Positions 8,525-16,491 of a DNA stretch of 64,000 nt are shown here, in pieces. The notes under the pieces were generated by a model. It saw nothing but the letters and a program-made list of their open reading frames with translations, did no database searches and was not told the DNA's origin. Both the position numbers and the translations under genes were made by a program. Every line of letters begins with the position of its first letter. Position 1 is the first letter of the stretch. Origin of the DNA: UBA1422 sp041859095 (lineage in GTDB: Bacteria > Bacillota > Clostridia > Peptostreptococcales > Anaerovoracaceae); the NCBI GenBank assembly GCA_041859095.1, contig JBHEKY010000027.1, positions 62,001 to 126,000 of the forward strand, read 5' to 3'.

Positions 8525-9172
8525 GTGAAGATATTTATGGTTAAAGGAGTCCACAACAGTGGCAAAACAACTTTGGTTGCCGGCGTGATTCGGGAATTAA
8601 AAGCAAGAGGATACAGTGTCGGCACGATAAAAGACATTCACGCAGAGGACTTTCGCATGGACCGACCGGGCACTGACACATGTCTTCATGCTCAATCTGG
8701 CGCTAGCCTAGTGATTGCCAGAGGCCGCACAGAAACGGATGTTATGTTTCAATACAAATTGCAGTTTGATCAAATGCTCCCCTTATTCACCCAAGATTTC
8801 TTGATTTTGGAAGGAGACCCAGGGATGAATTGCCCCAACATGGTCACGGGTCACGATGAAATTGACTTGGACCAAAGGTGCGACTCAAACACCGTTTGCT
8901 TCGGCGGAATTGCTGGTGAGACCTTGGTTGAATACATGGATAAGCCGGTGTTTCGAACGAAAACACAAATAGTAGAAATTACGAATTTAATAGAGGAGAA
9001 AGCGATGGAAACCAAGAGTAAAAAAGATGACAGGGAGTTGAAATTATTTTTTGATGGGGAAGAAGTACCTATGGTTCCCTTTGTGGAATCCTTGATTCGA
9101 GCAACCATTCTGGGCATTGTTGGTGAACTGAAAGGCTTCGAAGAGAACACAAAAATTAAAATCGAACTTTAA
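8525..9172 (+). CDS. MobB-like molybdopterin-guanine dinucleotide biosynthesis GTPase
   Basis: A 215-residue P-loop protein. The Walker A motif is GVHNSGKTT near the N-terminus, and ILEGDPG and later FGGIAGE complete the nucleotide fold as in MobB. MobB helps attach GMP or handle the nucleotide of the molybdenum/tungsten pterin cofactor. A C-terminal extension from about residue 160 (ELKLFFDGEEVPMVPFVESLIRATILG, given here in two runs by position) is a small extra domain also seen in other clostridial MobB-like proteins. GTG 8525 is chosen because AAGGAG ends 6 bases before it. Together with the E1 gene it forms the cofactor half of the AOR block. Confidence 0.87.
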   Translation: MKIFMVKGVHNSGKTTLVAGVIRELKARGYSVGTIKDIHAEDFRMDRPGTDTCLHAQSGASLVIARGRTETDVMFQYKLQFDQMLPLFTQDFLILEGDPGMNCPNMVTGHDEIDLDQRCDSNTVCFGGIAGETLVEYMDKPVFRTKTQIVEITNLIEEKAMETKSKKDDRELKLFFDGEEVPMVPFVESLIRATILGIVGELKGFEENTKIKIEL

Positions 9173-9235
9173 ACCGGAGGCAAGCAGTAGGAACCTCGCC
9201 TGTGCCGATTGGGGGGCATGAATGGAGAGGAAATC

Positions 9236-9697
9236 ATGTTTTTTGAATTATGCAAAATAGCAGTAGTTCTTGGTGCAATCTCAGTGTTTCTTTTTATCGC
9301 ATGGATTGATTGCCGAACCATGGAGATTCCGGATTGGTGCCACTTGATACTCATTGGACTAGGTGGCATCCAAATTGTTTGTAGCAATATGATATCGTTA
9401 GAGGCGAGAGGATTAGGTCTGATCGCAATGTCCCTGCCCATGTTCCTGGCGAATTTGCTGCGCCAAGACAGCTTTGGTGGAGGGGATATCAAAATGTGTG
9501 CGGCAACCGGTTTTCTGCTAGGGGCAGAGCAGGTAGTGGTTGGATCGCTAATGGCGTTGATGCTAGCCGGGGTTTATGGCACGATTACGTTGCTGCTAAA
9601 AACAAAGACCCCAAAAGACGCCTTTCCATTAGGCCCATTTCTCAGTTTTGGATTTATTGCTATCATGGTTGGAGAACTCTTCGACTTAGGATATTAA
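9236..9697 (+). CDS. A24-family prepilin-peptidase-like membrane protease
   Basis: A 153-residue multi-pass membrane protein with both catalytic aspartate motifs of type IV prepilin peptidases. These are IAWIDCRTMEIPD near residue 20 and FGGGDIKM near residue 80. It lacks the N-methyltransferase domain of PilD, so it belongs to the short TadV/FlaK-like group. ATG 9236 has GGAGAGG five bases upstream. No pilin or secretion genes are nearby. It instead sits 50 bases before rnfD, so its substrate is unclear. Confidence 0.85.
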   Translation: MFFELCKIAVVLGAISVFLFIAWIDCRTMEIPDWCHLILIGLGGIQIVCSNMISLEARGLGLIAMSLPMFLANLLRQDSFGGGDIKMCAATGFLLGAEQVVVGSLMALMLAGVYGTITLLLKTKTPKDAFPLGPFLSFGFIAIMVGELFDLGY

Positions 9698-9747
9698 AGA
9701 GATTGGTTTTTCTTGTCAATCAGAAAGTGGTGTGGTATTGTAGAACG

Positions 9748-10692
9748 ATGGATGAAAGAATTAAGACAGTAGAATTAACTTCAAAAACTGCGGGAATGGT
9801 TGCTGTTGCACTGGTTCCTGCTTTTGTGGTAGCCATATATGTCTTCGGTATGCAAGCCTTCTGGCTTACGCTGACTTGCGTTGTCAGCTGCATTTTATTC
9901 GAAGTACTTTTTCAATTGATTGCCACAAAAAAAATAACCATTCGTGACGGCAGTGCTGCGGTGACAGGAATCATCTTGTCGTTTGCCCTGCCTGCCGACT
10001 TCCCGTTATGGTTGGTTGTCATTGGTTGTTTTGCATCTATCGTGGTGGCAAAACAACTTTTTGGGGGGACGGGGAATAATTTTTTGAATCCTGCAGCGGC
10101 AGGGGTTGTATTTTTGCATGTTTCCTTTCCAGATCAAATGAATCATTTTCCGTACCCTATGCTAGCAGCTTCCATAGATGGACAGGCAGCATCCTCGCCA
10201 TTGCAAATGTGGTTGGAAGGCAGGGAGAATGAAATCCCATCCTATATTGAGTTATTCCTTGGCTTTGTCAGTGGAGGCATGGGAGAAGTCAGCGCGCTGG
10301 CGCTTCTCATCGGCGCGATTTTCCTTGGGTACAAAAAAGTCCTTTCGCCGGTTACCCCAGTTGCGTTTGTTGGAACTGTGGCGTTAACGGCTTGGCTGTT
10401 GCCGGGACAGGATCCTTTGTTTCATGTTTTAGTTGGAGGCACTTTGCTTGCCGCAATTTTTATGACCGGGGACAAAGTGACGGTGCCTGAAAACGTAGTC
10501 GGAAAACTTATTTTTGGCATCGGCTGCGGCCTTTTGACAATGTTGATTCGCATGGCAGGAACTCCGATAGAAGGGGTAGCATTTGCTGTAATTTTTATGA
10601 ACATCCTCACACCGTATATTGAGCGGATCCCACCAATCAAAATTAAAAAACGTGACACCCCATTGGCAGATGAGGGGGAGGAATTGAAATGA
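9748..10692 (+). CDS. rnfD: Rnf/Nqr complex membrane subunit RnfD
   Basis: A 314-residue polytopic membrane protein of the RnfD/NqrB family, part of the ion-pumping ferredoxin:NAD oxidoreductase. Landmarks are RDGSAAVTGIILSFALPA, GGTGNNFLNPAAAG and FMTGDKVTVPEN. The covalent-FMN site of the family, usually D-x-x-S/T-G/S-A-T-P-L, reads D144-G-Q-A-A-S-S150-P-L, so the threonine is replaced by serine and the preceding S/T by alanine. ATG 9748 starts the conserved part; the open frame reaches further upstream through the preceding gene. The stop overlaps rnfG by 4 bases. No rnfC precedes it, unlike standard Rnf operons. Confidence 0.93.
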   Translation: MDERIKTVELTSKTAGMVAVALVPAFVVAIYVFGMQAFWLTLTCVVSCILFEVLFQLIATKKITIRDGSAAVTGIILSFALPADFPLWLVVIGCFASIVVAKQLFGGTGNNFLNPAAAGVVFLHVSFPDQMNHFPYPMLAASIDGQAASSPLQMWLEGRENEIPSYIELFLGFVSGGMGEVSALALLIGAIFLGYKKVLSPVTPVAFVGTVALTAWLLPGQDPLFHVLVGGTLLAAIFMTGDKVTVPENVVGKLIFGIGCGLLTMLIRMAGTPIEGVAFAVIFMNILTPYIERIPPIKIKKRDTPLADEGEELK

Positions 10693-11279
10693 ATGACATC
10701 ACTTCAAAAAAGAAAATCAAATCGTTGATTGCCATGTTCCTTGTCATGGGAGTTTTGGCTGGAATGATTTTTGGTTTGAACTGGCTGCTGTCTGATCAAT
10801 TCCAAAAAAACGCACTGGAAGCCGAGAGAAAAATCCCCCGGATGGTTTTGCCAGAAGGAAATTACTTTGACCTCTATGAAGGGATATTAATAGAAGATGT
10901 TTCAGCTTGTTATGTTGCCTCCAATGGTGCCGGAATTGCGGTGGTCGTCGACCAACAGATTACCCATGGCGGCATTCGGATTATGGTGGGAGTCAACAAC
11001 AAAGGTCAAATCACCACGGTGGCCATTCAGAGCCAGGAATACACACAAGGAAATGACGCAGGAATCAGCGATCCGGAATATCTTAGCATTTATATCGGTC
11101 GAACGGTTCTCAGCGCAACAAATATTTCAGGAGATTATGAAATTGATCCAGTAGCTGGGGCAGAAGAAGCTTCAGATGCTGTCTACCAAGCAGTAAGAAT
11201 TGCGTTCTTGCAGCAAGCGGTCATCGAAAATGCCCTTGACGCCGAAACCAAAAAAGCGGCAGAAGATGGAGGAAACTAA
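10689..11279 (+). CDS. rnfG: Rnf complex FMN-binding-domain subunit RnfG, flavinylation motif altered
   Basis: A 196-residue protein with one N-terminal membrane anchor (residues 11-33) and an extracytoplasmic FMN-binding domain (GGIRIMVGVNNKGQITTVAI onward). RnfG normally carries FMN phosphoester-linked by ApbE to the threonine of D-x-x-S-G-A-T-x-T/S-S. Here the site reads D153-P-V-A-G-A-E159-E-A-S, so the attachment threonine is a glutamate. The protein is otherwise full length and in a tight operon (4-base overlap with rnfD, 1 base from rnfE). Covalent FMN is therefore not expected; function may persist with another electron path. Confidence 0.9.
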   Translation: MNDITSKKKIKSLIAMFLVMGVLAGMIFGLNWLLSDQFQKNALEAERKIPRMVLPEGNYFDLYEGILIEDVSACYVASNGAGIAVVVDQQITHGGIRIMVGVNNKGQITTVAIQSQEYTQGNDAGISDPEYLSIYIGRTVLSATNISGDYEIDPVAGAEEASDAVYQAVRIAFLQQAVIENALDAETKKAAEDGGN

Positions 11280-11280
11280 G

Positions 11281-11883
11281 ATGGTTGGCAAAAAAATTCT
11301 ACAAGAAAATCCGGTACTGGTTTCCATCGCAGGATTATGCCCGGCGGTTGCAGTAACAACCACCGTAGCCAATGGTGTGGTTTTGGGGGTTGGCACATTA
11401 TTCGTCATGCTTTGCACCATCCTATTGTCTTATGTGATGCGTAACATCATCGCAGACCAATTTGCCACAGGTTTTCACATTATTGCGGCAGCTGGATTTA
11501 CTACGGTCGTTCAACTACTGGTGGATGCCTATTTGCCAGAAGTGTCCGCATCCCTTGGCATTTTCGTGGCATTGATTGCCGTCAACTGTATTGTTATAGA
11601 AAATGTGGGTTTTGCACGAAAACGGATTCTTTCGGATGCAATCAAAAACGGGCTAGGCCTTGGGCTGGGATTCCTGTTGGTGCTGTTTTTAATGGGAACC
11701 ATTCGGGAAATCGGCGGAGCAGGCACTTTTTTTGGATTCAAATTAATGGAGAGCGGACCCGCTCCCAACTCTTTGCTCATGGTGGTACCAGGAGGACTTC
11801 TGGTGCTTAGTGGGTTGTGCGCATTTACTCGTTGGATTCACTTGAAATTTGGAAAAGGCAGAAAGGGGGCTGTGCATTCATGA
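11281..11883 (+). CDS. rnfE: Rnf complex membrane subunit RnfE
   Basis: A 200-residue six-helix subunit homologous to RnfA. Its conserved cysteines are present as IAGLCPAVAVT and AVNCIVIENVGFA, the residues that coordinate the intramembrane iron centre at the RnfA/RnfE interface. The start is ATG 11281, directly after the rnfG stop, and it overlaps rnfA by 4 bases (ATGA). It is well conserved compared with the degenerate RnfG motif, which suggests the membrane iron site is retained. Confidence 0.94.
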   Translation: MVGKKILQENPVLVSIAGLCPAVAVTTTVANGVVLGVGTLFVMLCTILLSYVMRNIIADQFATGFHIIAAAGFTTVVQLLVDAYLPEVSASLGIFVALIAVNCIVIENVGFARKRILSDAIKNGLGLGLGFLLVLFLMGTIREIGGAGTFFGFKLMESGPAPNSLLMVVPGGLLVLSGLCAFTRWIHLKFGKGRKGAVHS

Positions 11884-12473
11884 GAGAAATTATTGTCATT
11901 ATGGTTAGCATGGTGCTGGTCAACAATCTGGTACTGGTCCAGGGTTTAGGGATTTGTCCCACGATCAAACTGTCGGTAAATGCCGGTCGGTCAGCAGCTT
12001 TGGGTTCTTTTGTGGGTTTGGGAATGGTAGCCGCTACCGCAGTTACCTGGCCAATCGATAAGTATCTTTTAAAATCATATGATCTGGAGTATTTCCGGAT
12101 TCTAATATTTGTTCCATTGGTATGCCTGGTGGGCTATTTGATTGTAAAACTGGTACATAAACTAATTCCCACTTTTTGCTTAGGTGTCGGATGCCTGAAC
12201 TCTCTTTTGATGACCAATTGTGCTGTCGTTGGGATTGCGTTGCTCAGCGCTCAGAAGGATTATACTTATTTGCAAGCAGTCATGGGTGCCGTTGGAGGCG
12301 GAATTGGATTTGTCTTTGTGATGATTCTATTCGCTGGAATGCGTCATCGGATTGATCGCACACAAGGAATCCCTCAAGTATTCCAAGGGATCCCCGTTTA
12401 CCTTGTTGCCGCAGCGATGTTATCCGTTGTTTTGATTGGATTCTCAAGCGTTGCTGTTGGGATTTTCGCCTAA
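11880..12473 (+). CDS. rnfA: Rnf complex membrane subunit RnfA
   Basis: A 197-residue polytopic protein of the RnfA/NqrE family. NNLVLVQGLGICPTIKLS and LLMTNCAVVGIALLSA contain the two conserved cysteines of the intramembrane [2Fe-2S] site shared with RnfE. The start overlaps the rnfE stop, preceded by GAAAGGGGG. In typical clostridial operons rnfB, the ferredoxin-like subunit, follows directly. Here an ECF transporter gene follows, so rnfB is missing from its usual place. Confidence 0.94.
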   Translation: MREIIVIMVSMVLVNNLVLVQGLGICPTIKLSVNAGRSAALGSFVGLGMVAATAVTWPIDKYLLKSYDLEYFRILIFVPLVCLVGYLIVKLVHKLIPTFCLGVGCLNSLLMTNCAVVGIALLSAQKDYTYLQAVMGAVGGGIGFVFVMILFAGMRHRIDRTQGIPQVFQGIPVYLVAAAMLSVVLIGFSSVAVGIFA

Positions 12474-12512
12474 CTTCAAAACAGTTTATTGACCGACGAA
12501 AGGAGCCATTAA

Positions 12513-13070
12513 TTGAACACAAGATCACGTACAACATTACTGGTGTTTAGTGCAATTATGATGTGCCTCATCACCATTGCAACCATGTTTATCCGAGTGC
12601 CAATTCCTTTTACACAAGGATATGCTCACTTGGGTGATGCGATGATTTTTATATCTGTTTTAATTCTTGGCTGGCGTTACGGTGCTGTGGTAGCAGGTGT
12701 TGGTTCTATGCTGGCGGATGTACTGGGCGGTTACGCAGTCTGGGCTCCCTGGACACTGTGTATCAAAGCCATGATGGCGATTCTGATGGGACTTTTCATC
12801 GCCAATGCCCTCAAAAAAGAAAGAAGCCATCGCTTCCTTATTTTTGTTGAGATAATTGGTATGGTTCTGGCAGGCATCTGGATGTGCGCCGGATACTATG
12901 TAGCGGAAGCTTTAATCTATGGAAACTGGGCAACACCTGTCTTGGCAATTCCATGGAATGTCGGGCAGTTTATTGTTGGTATGGTTGTTGCCGTCACTGT
13001 GGCAGCTGCGTTGTATAAAACATCAGCAGCTAAATATTTTGAATACCGGCTGGATTCTAAATCATCGTAG
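12513..13070 (+). CDS. ECF transporter S component, riboflavin-type family
   Basis: A 185-residue, about six-helix integral membrane protein of the ECF S-component class. The blocks IRVPIPFTQGYAHLGDAMIF and SMLADVLGGYAVWAPWTLCIK are typical of the ECF_ribofla_trS family. Such proteins bind a vitamin and work with shared EcfA/A'/T subunits, which are not in this window. The start is TTG 12513 with AAAGGAG seven bases upstream. It lies 39 bases after rnfA, so it is probably cotranscribed. A flavin or related substrate is plausible given the flavoproteins upstream, but the substrate cannot be read from the sequence. Confidence 0.85.
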   Translation: MNTRSRTTLLVFSAIMMCLITIATMFIRVPIPFTQGYAHLGDAMIFISVLILGWRYGAVVAGVGSMLADVLGGYAVWAPWTLCIKAMMAILMGLFIANALKKERSHRFLIFVEIIGMVLAGIWMCAGYYVAEALIYGNWATPVLAIPWNVGQFIVGMVVAVTVAAALYKTSAAKYFEYRLDSKSS

Positions 13071-13087
13071 TGATTTAAAACATAGAA

Positions 13088-14215
13088 TTAGTCTTGCAGC
13101 AAACCGGCGCGAAGAATGAAATCTGCAGCCAATAGTTCTTTGATATATGGCCGGAACAGATCCAATCCAAGAAGCAGTTTCTGTCTTCTGCTATCCTTGA
13201 CCTTTTCAGCAATATAGACCACGCGCAGGTCCTCAGAGAGCAGCTGTAAAGGGGTAGGGTTTTTCCGCAGGGCAACTTGAGCATTCACCACCAGACCCAA
13301 CAATTGGTCAATTAATTGAGATTCACTATATATTTTCAGAGGATCCAAGCCGAACGCATCAGCGGCGGCATCGGCTCTGGAAATATTTTTTTTGCTGAAT
13401 GCGCCTTTTTCGAAGGTGAATCGGATTCCCTCCAGTTGATTGAATGCTTTCATGGCATCTAGATAACCAAGTCGCATATTCCGCTCCATCTTAGGGGATT
13501 CAAAGATGAGCAGGTTGCCCAAATCCCATTTGGACTTGATGTAGACAAACTCTTTGGCCTGTTCTTCTGCACGGCGGAGGGTTGGTTTGCGAACGATACC
13601 CAGTCCCTGGAGATCCACAACAATAATACGGGTGGCCTTCTTGTCCAAGGCCATTTTGACCGGCAAATTATCGGTATATGCGCCATCGATGAATTTCACC
13701 CCATCGATAACATGGAAATGGGCAGCGGGAAAACAAGATGCGCTGGCGACAACAAAATCAATCAGCTTCCCTTTTGGAATCGTATCTTTAAATAGATAAT
13801 GTCCTTTGAATGAGGGAATTTCGGTGGCCACCAGACCATACTCAATGGAGGATTTTCGAAAGGAATCTTCCTCAACAAAGTTATTCAACAAACCCATAAG
13901 ACCTGTGCTTTCAGCACCACCATGAAGAAGCATTTCCTTGGCCAACCCCCAGGCTTCTTCGATTTCAGATAATTGATCAGGTTTCTTCCCTTTTTCAATA
14001 TCAAAAACTTCGGCCACTCTTGTATTGCGCCATAGTTCCTCCGCCTGTTCGAAGTTGTTCATGGCAACGGAAATTCCGTTGATGGCGCCAATTGATGTGC
14101 CTGCGACCAGATCAATTTCAATCCCCAGTTCGCGAAGAGCTTTCCAGACCCCTACCTGGTAGCTGCCACGAGAACCGCCTCCTCCAAGAATCAGTGCGGT
14201 TTTTATTGCAGTCAT
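13088..14215 (-). CDS. Patatin-like phospholipase family protein
   Basis: A 375-residue serine acyl hydrolase of the patatin/RssA type. The oxyanion-hole loop GGGGSRGSYQVG is at residues 11-22. The nucleophile S41 lies in AGTSIG, and the catalytic D177 in IDGAYTDNLP. The C-terminal 150 residues, including many charged helices, are not a domain I recognise. There is no signal peptide, so it is probably cytoplasmic and acts on phospholipids or fatty acyl esters. An AGGAGGTG ribosome site precedes the ATG at 14215. It runs opposite to both neighbours as a single gene. Confidence 0.92.
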   Translation of the reverse strand: MTAIKTALILGGGGSRGSYQVGVWKALRELGIEIDLVAGTSIGAINGISVAMNNFEQAEELWRNTRVAEVFDIEKGKKPDQLSEIEEAWGLAKEMLLHGGAESTGLMGLLNNFVEEDSFRKSSIEYGLVATEIPSFKGHYLFKDTIPKGKLIDFVVASASCFPAAHFHVIDGVKFIDGAYTDNLPVKMALDKKATRIIVVDLQGLGIVRKPTLRRAEEQAKEFVYIKSKWDLGNLLIFESPKMERNMRLGYLDAMKAFNQLEGIRFTFEKGAFSKKNISRADAAADAFGLDPLKIYSESQLIDQLLGLVVNAQVALRKNPTPLQLLSEDLRVVYIAEKVKDSRRQKLLLGLDLFRPYIKELLAADFILRAGLLQD

Positions 14216-14285
14216 GGAACACCTCCTTATTTGTTTCCAATTATATCATAAAAAAATACGTGGAGTCACCAAAATCGCCCGCATA

Positions 14286-14314
14286 TTGAACACGTGTTCT
14301 GATTGTGATATAAT
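14286..14314 (+). promoter_or_regulatory. Sigma-A type promoter for the DNA-repair radical SAM pair
   Basis: TTGAAC (14286-14291) and TATAAT (14309-14314) are 17 bases apart, ending 33 bases before the gene start. Confidence 0.7.
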
Positions 14315-14347
14315 ACAAACATAAGTTCGTACGAGAGGAGAATCACC

Positions 14348-15712
14348 ATGGAGAATCTTTACGAAAAGTTGAAGATATTAGCCGATAGTGCCAAATATGA
14401 TGTTGCTTGTTCCACCAGCGGGGTAGACCGGGGTAACACAGGAAAACGGGGCAGTACGATTATGGCTGGCTGCTGTCATTCCTGGTCGGCGGATGGTAGG
14501 TGCATTTCTCTTTTGAAGGTTCTGTTTACCAACCGTTGTGTCTACAACTGTGAATACTGCATCAATAAACGGGCTTCAGATATCGATCGTGCGAGCTTTG
14601 AACCTATTGAGTTAGCTAAACTAACCATGGAATTTTATCGACGCAACTACATTGAGGGTCTTTTTTTAAGTTCTGCCGTAGACATTTCCCCGGATTATAC
14701 ATCGGAGCGGATGCTTGAAGCCTTGCGAATTTTGCGCAACGATATGGGGTTTGCAGGCTACATTCACACCAAAGTGATTCCCGGGACATCTCCTGAACTG
14801 GTTCATGCGTTGGGATTGGTGTCGGATCGCCTTAGCGTCAATGCTGAGCTACCCACGCGAGAGGGGCTTGCGCTTCTTGCCCCTCAAAAGAAACCAGAAC
14901 AAATCTACACGCCAATGAAGCAGATTACCAATACGCTCATTGAACGAAGATCTCTCAAGGGACCGGGCACAATGTTCAAGGGGGAGGATGTAAATAGCCC
15001 TTTCAACTATCTGAACCCGGGCAGCGATCTAATGTATGCGCCAGTGGTAGTTGGGCGAAGCAAGGAAGCCTTTGCCCCTGCGGGGCAGACCACTCAGATG
15101 ATCATTGGAGCCGATACCACCACTGACAGAACCATCATCAATACCACCGAGAAGATTTACCGTACCTTCAAAATGAAGCGGGTTTATTTCAGCGCATATA
15201 TTCCCACACTTAGCTCACCCAATTTGCCCGACGTGTTTTCGGCCCCGCCGTTGGTGAGGGAACACCGTTTGTATCAAGCGGACTGGCTTCTCCGCTTCTA
15301 TGGGTTTTCAGCCGAAGAAATCTTGCCAACCAGTACCCCAAACCTCGATTTGGAGTTGGATCCCAAAATCGCATGGGCATTGCGAAATATGCAACTGTTT
15401 CCTATCGAAGTTAATAAGGCATCTATGGAAGAGTTACTTCGAATTCCTGGCATTGGAACCACTTCTGCGTTACGGATTCTCCGGCAAAGGCGGCTGTGTT
15501 CTGTTCACTACGATGATCTCAAAAAAATGGGCGTTGTCCTCAAACGCGCCAAGCATTTTCTGACCTGCGCCGGCAAGTATTACGGTGAAGGCAGTTTCTT
15601 CCCTGAGACAATACGTCGACTGATGCTGGAAGGATCTGATGGCCAGCAGATTTCTCTATTCCAACAGCAAATGGTATTGCCTGAACAAAAGAAGGGATTG
15701 CTCCATGGTTGA
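14348..15712 (+). CDS. Putative DNA modification/repair radical SAM protein (TIGR03916 type)
   Basis: A 454-residue radical SAM enzyme. The cluster motif C64-x3-C68-x2-C71 is in TNRCVYNCEYC. The C-terminal quarter holds a helix-hairpin-helix DNA-binding motif (ELLRIPGIGTTSALRIL). This layout matches the family called putative DNA modification/repair radical SAM protein, which is linked to a uracil-DNA-glycosylase-like partner. An additional early cysteine pair lies in MAGCCHSW. Its stop overlaps the next gene by 8 bases, as expected for the known pair. The chemistry of this family is not established. Confidence 0.9.
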   Translation: MENLYEKLKILADSAKYDVACSTSGVDRGNTGKRGSTIMAGCCHSWSADGRCISLLKVLFTNRCVYNCEYCINKRASDIDRASFEPIELAKLTMEFYRRNYIEGLFLSSAVDISPDYTSERMLEALRILRNDMGFAGYIHTKVIPGTSPELVHALGLVSDRLSVNAELPTREGLALLAPQKKPEQIYTPMKQITNTLIERRSLKGPGTMFKGEDVNSPFNYLNPGSDLMYAPVVVGRSKEAFAPAGQTTQMIIGADTTTDRTIINTTEKIYRTFKMKRVYFSAYIPTLSSPNLPDVFSAPPLVREHRLYQADWLLRFYGFSAEEILPTSTPNLDLELDPKIAWALRNMQLFPIEVNKASMEELLRIPGIGTTSALRILRQRRLCSVHYDDLKKMGVVLKRAKHFLTCAGKYYGEGSFFPETIRRLMLEGSDGQQISLFQQQMVLPEQKKGLLHG

Positions 15713-16466
15713 TTACTTATATGATGGAACATTTGAAGGGTTTCTGACCTGTATCTATCACCACTACGCAACCGAAAAGGCAAACGGAATTTATCCCAAA
15801 GAATCCTATCAACCCAATCTATTGATCGACAGTAAAGAAGTGCGGTCAGAGGAGATTCTGGCCAATCGGGTATATTCCGGGATCGGTCACAAAATATCAG
15901 CCTTTGATTTGGAACGGATTTATAAGGTGTTCTTGTCGTCCTGCCCCGACAAAGAAAATATTTTGCTACGCTACCTTCAGCTGGGATTCAAAATGGGCGG
16001 AGATATCAGCAGGCTCCACGGCAACCCCGTGGTTTTTGATGTCCAAAAGGTAGACAGGCAAGTGGCATTTGAAGTTCACCGCTACAAAGGCCTCCTACGA
16101 TTTACGGTGCTAATGAATGGTGTTATGTATAGCCCTATCGAGCCGGACCACGACGTGCTGGAATTGTTGGCGGACCATTTCACAGTCAGGTTCCGGGAAG
16201 ACCCCTTTATCATTCACGACAAAAAACGAAACAAGGCGATGATTGCATCCGGGGGTCAGTGGTATATCTGTGAGTTCACAGAGACAGCCTTGCCCAATAA
16301 GGCAAAAGAAGAACTGGACTACCAGAGACTGTGGCGTAATTATTTCGACACCATTGCAATAAAAGAACGCACCAACAAAAAGTGTCAAAAGAACTTTATG
16401 CCGGTGCGCTATTGGAAACACTTAACGGAAATGTCCCCCGACTTTTCGGAGAATCCACAACCTTGA
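15705..16466 (+). CDS. TIGR03915-type putative DNA repair protein, partner of the radical SAM protein
   Basis: A 253-residue protein with the family opening YLYDGTFEGFLTCIYHHY and the conserved end RYWKHLTEMSP. TIGR03915 proteins are always paired with TIGR03916 radical SAM proteins. In some bacteria they are fused to a uracil-DNA-glycosylase domain, which is absent here. The start is ATG 15705, inside the end of the upstream gene, so translation is coupled. The substrate and mechanism are unknown; a DNA-repair role is inferred from family naming and the DNA-binding partner. Confidence 0.88.
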   Translation: MVDYLYDGTFEGFLTCIYHHYATEKANGIYPKESYQPNLLIDSKEVRSEEILANRVYSGIGHKISAFDLERIYKVFLSSCPDKENILLRYLQLGFKMGGDISRLHGNPVVFDVQKVDRQVAFEVHRYKGLLRFTVLMNGVMYSPIEPDHDVLELLADHFTVRFREDPFIIHDKKRNKAMIASGGQWYICEFTETALPNKAKEELDYQRLWRNYFDTIAIKERTNKKCQKNFMPVRYWKHLTEMSPDFSENPQP

Positions 16467-16491
16467 TTGTTTCTTTTTCTATTGCTTTTCG

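Noticed and set aside
9496..9747. An 84-codon N-terminal extension of RnfD
   Set aside because: It overlaps the A24 peptidase in another frame, has no RnfD-like residues, and a proper ATG exists at 9748.
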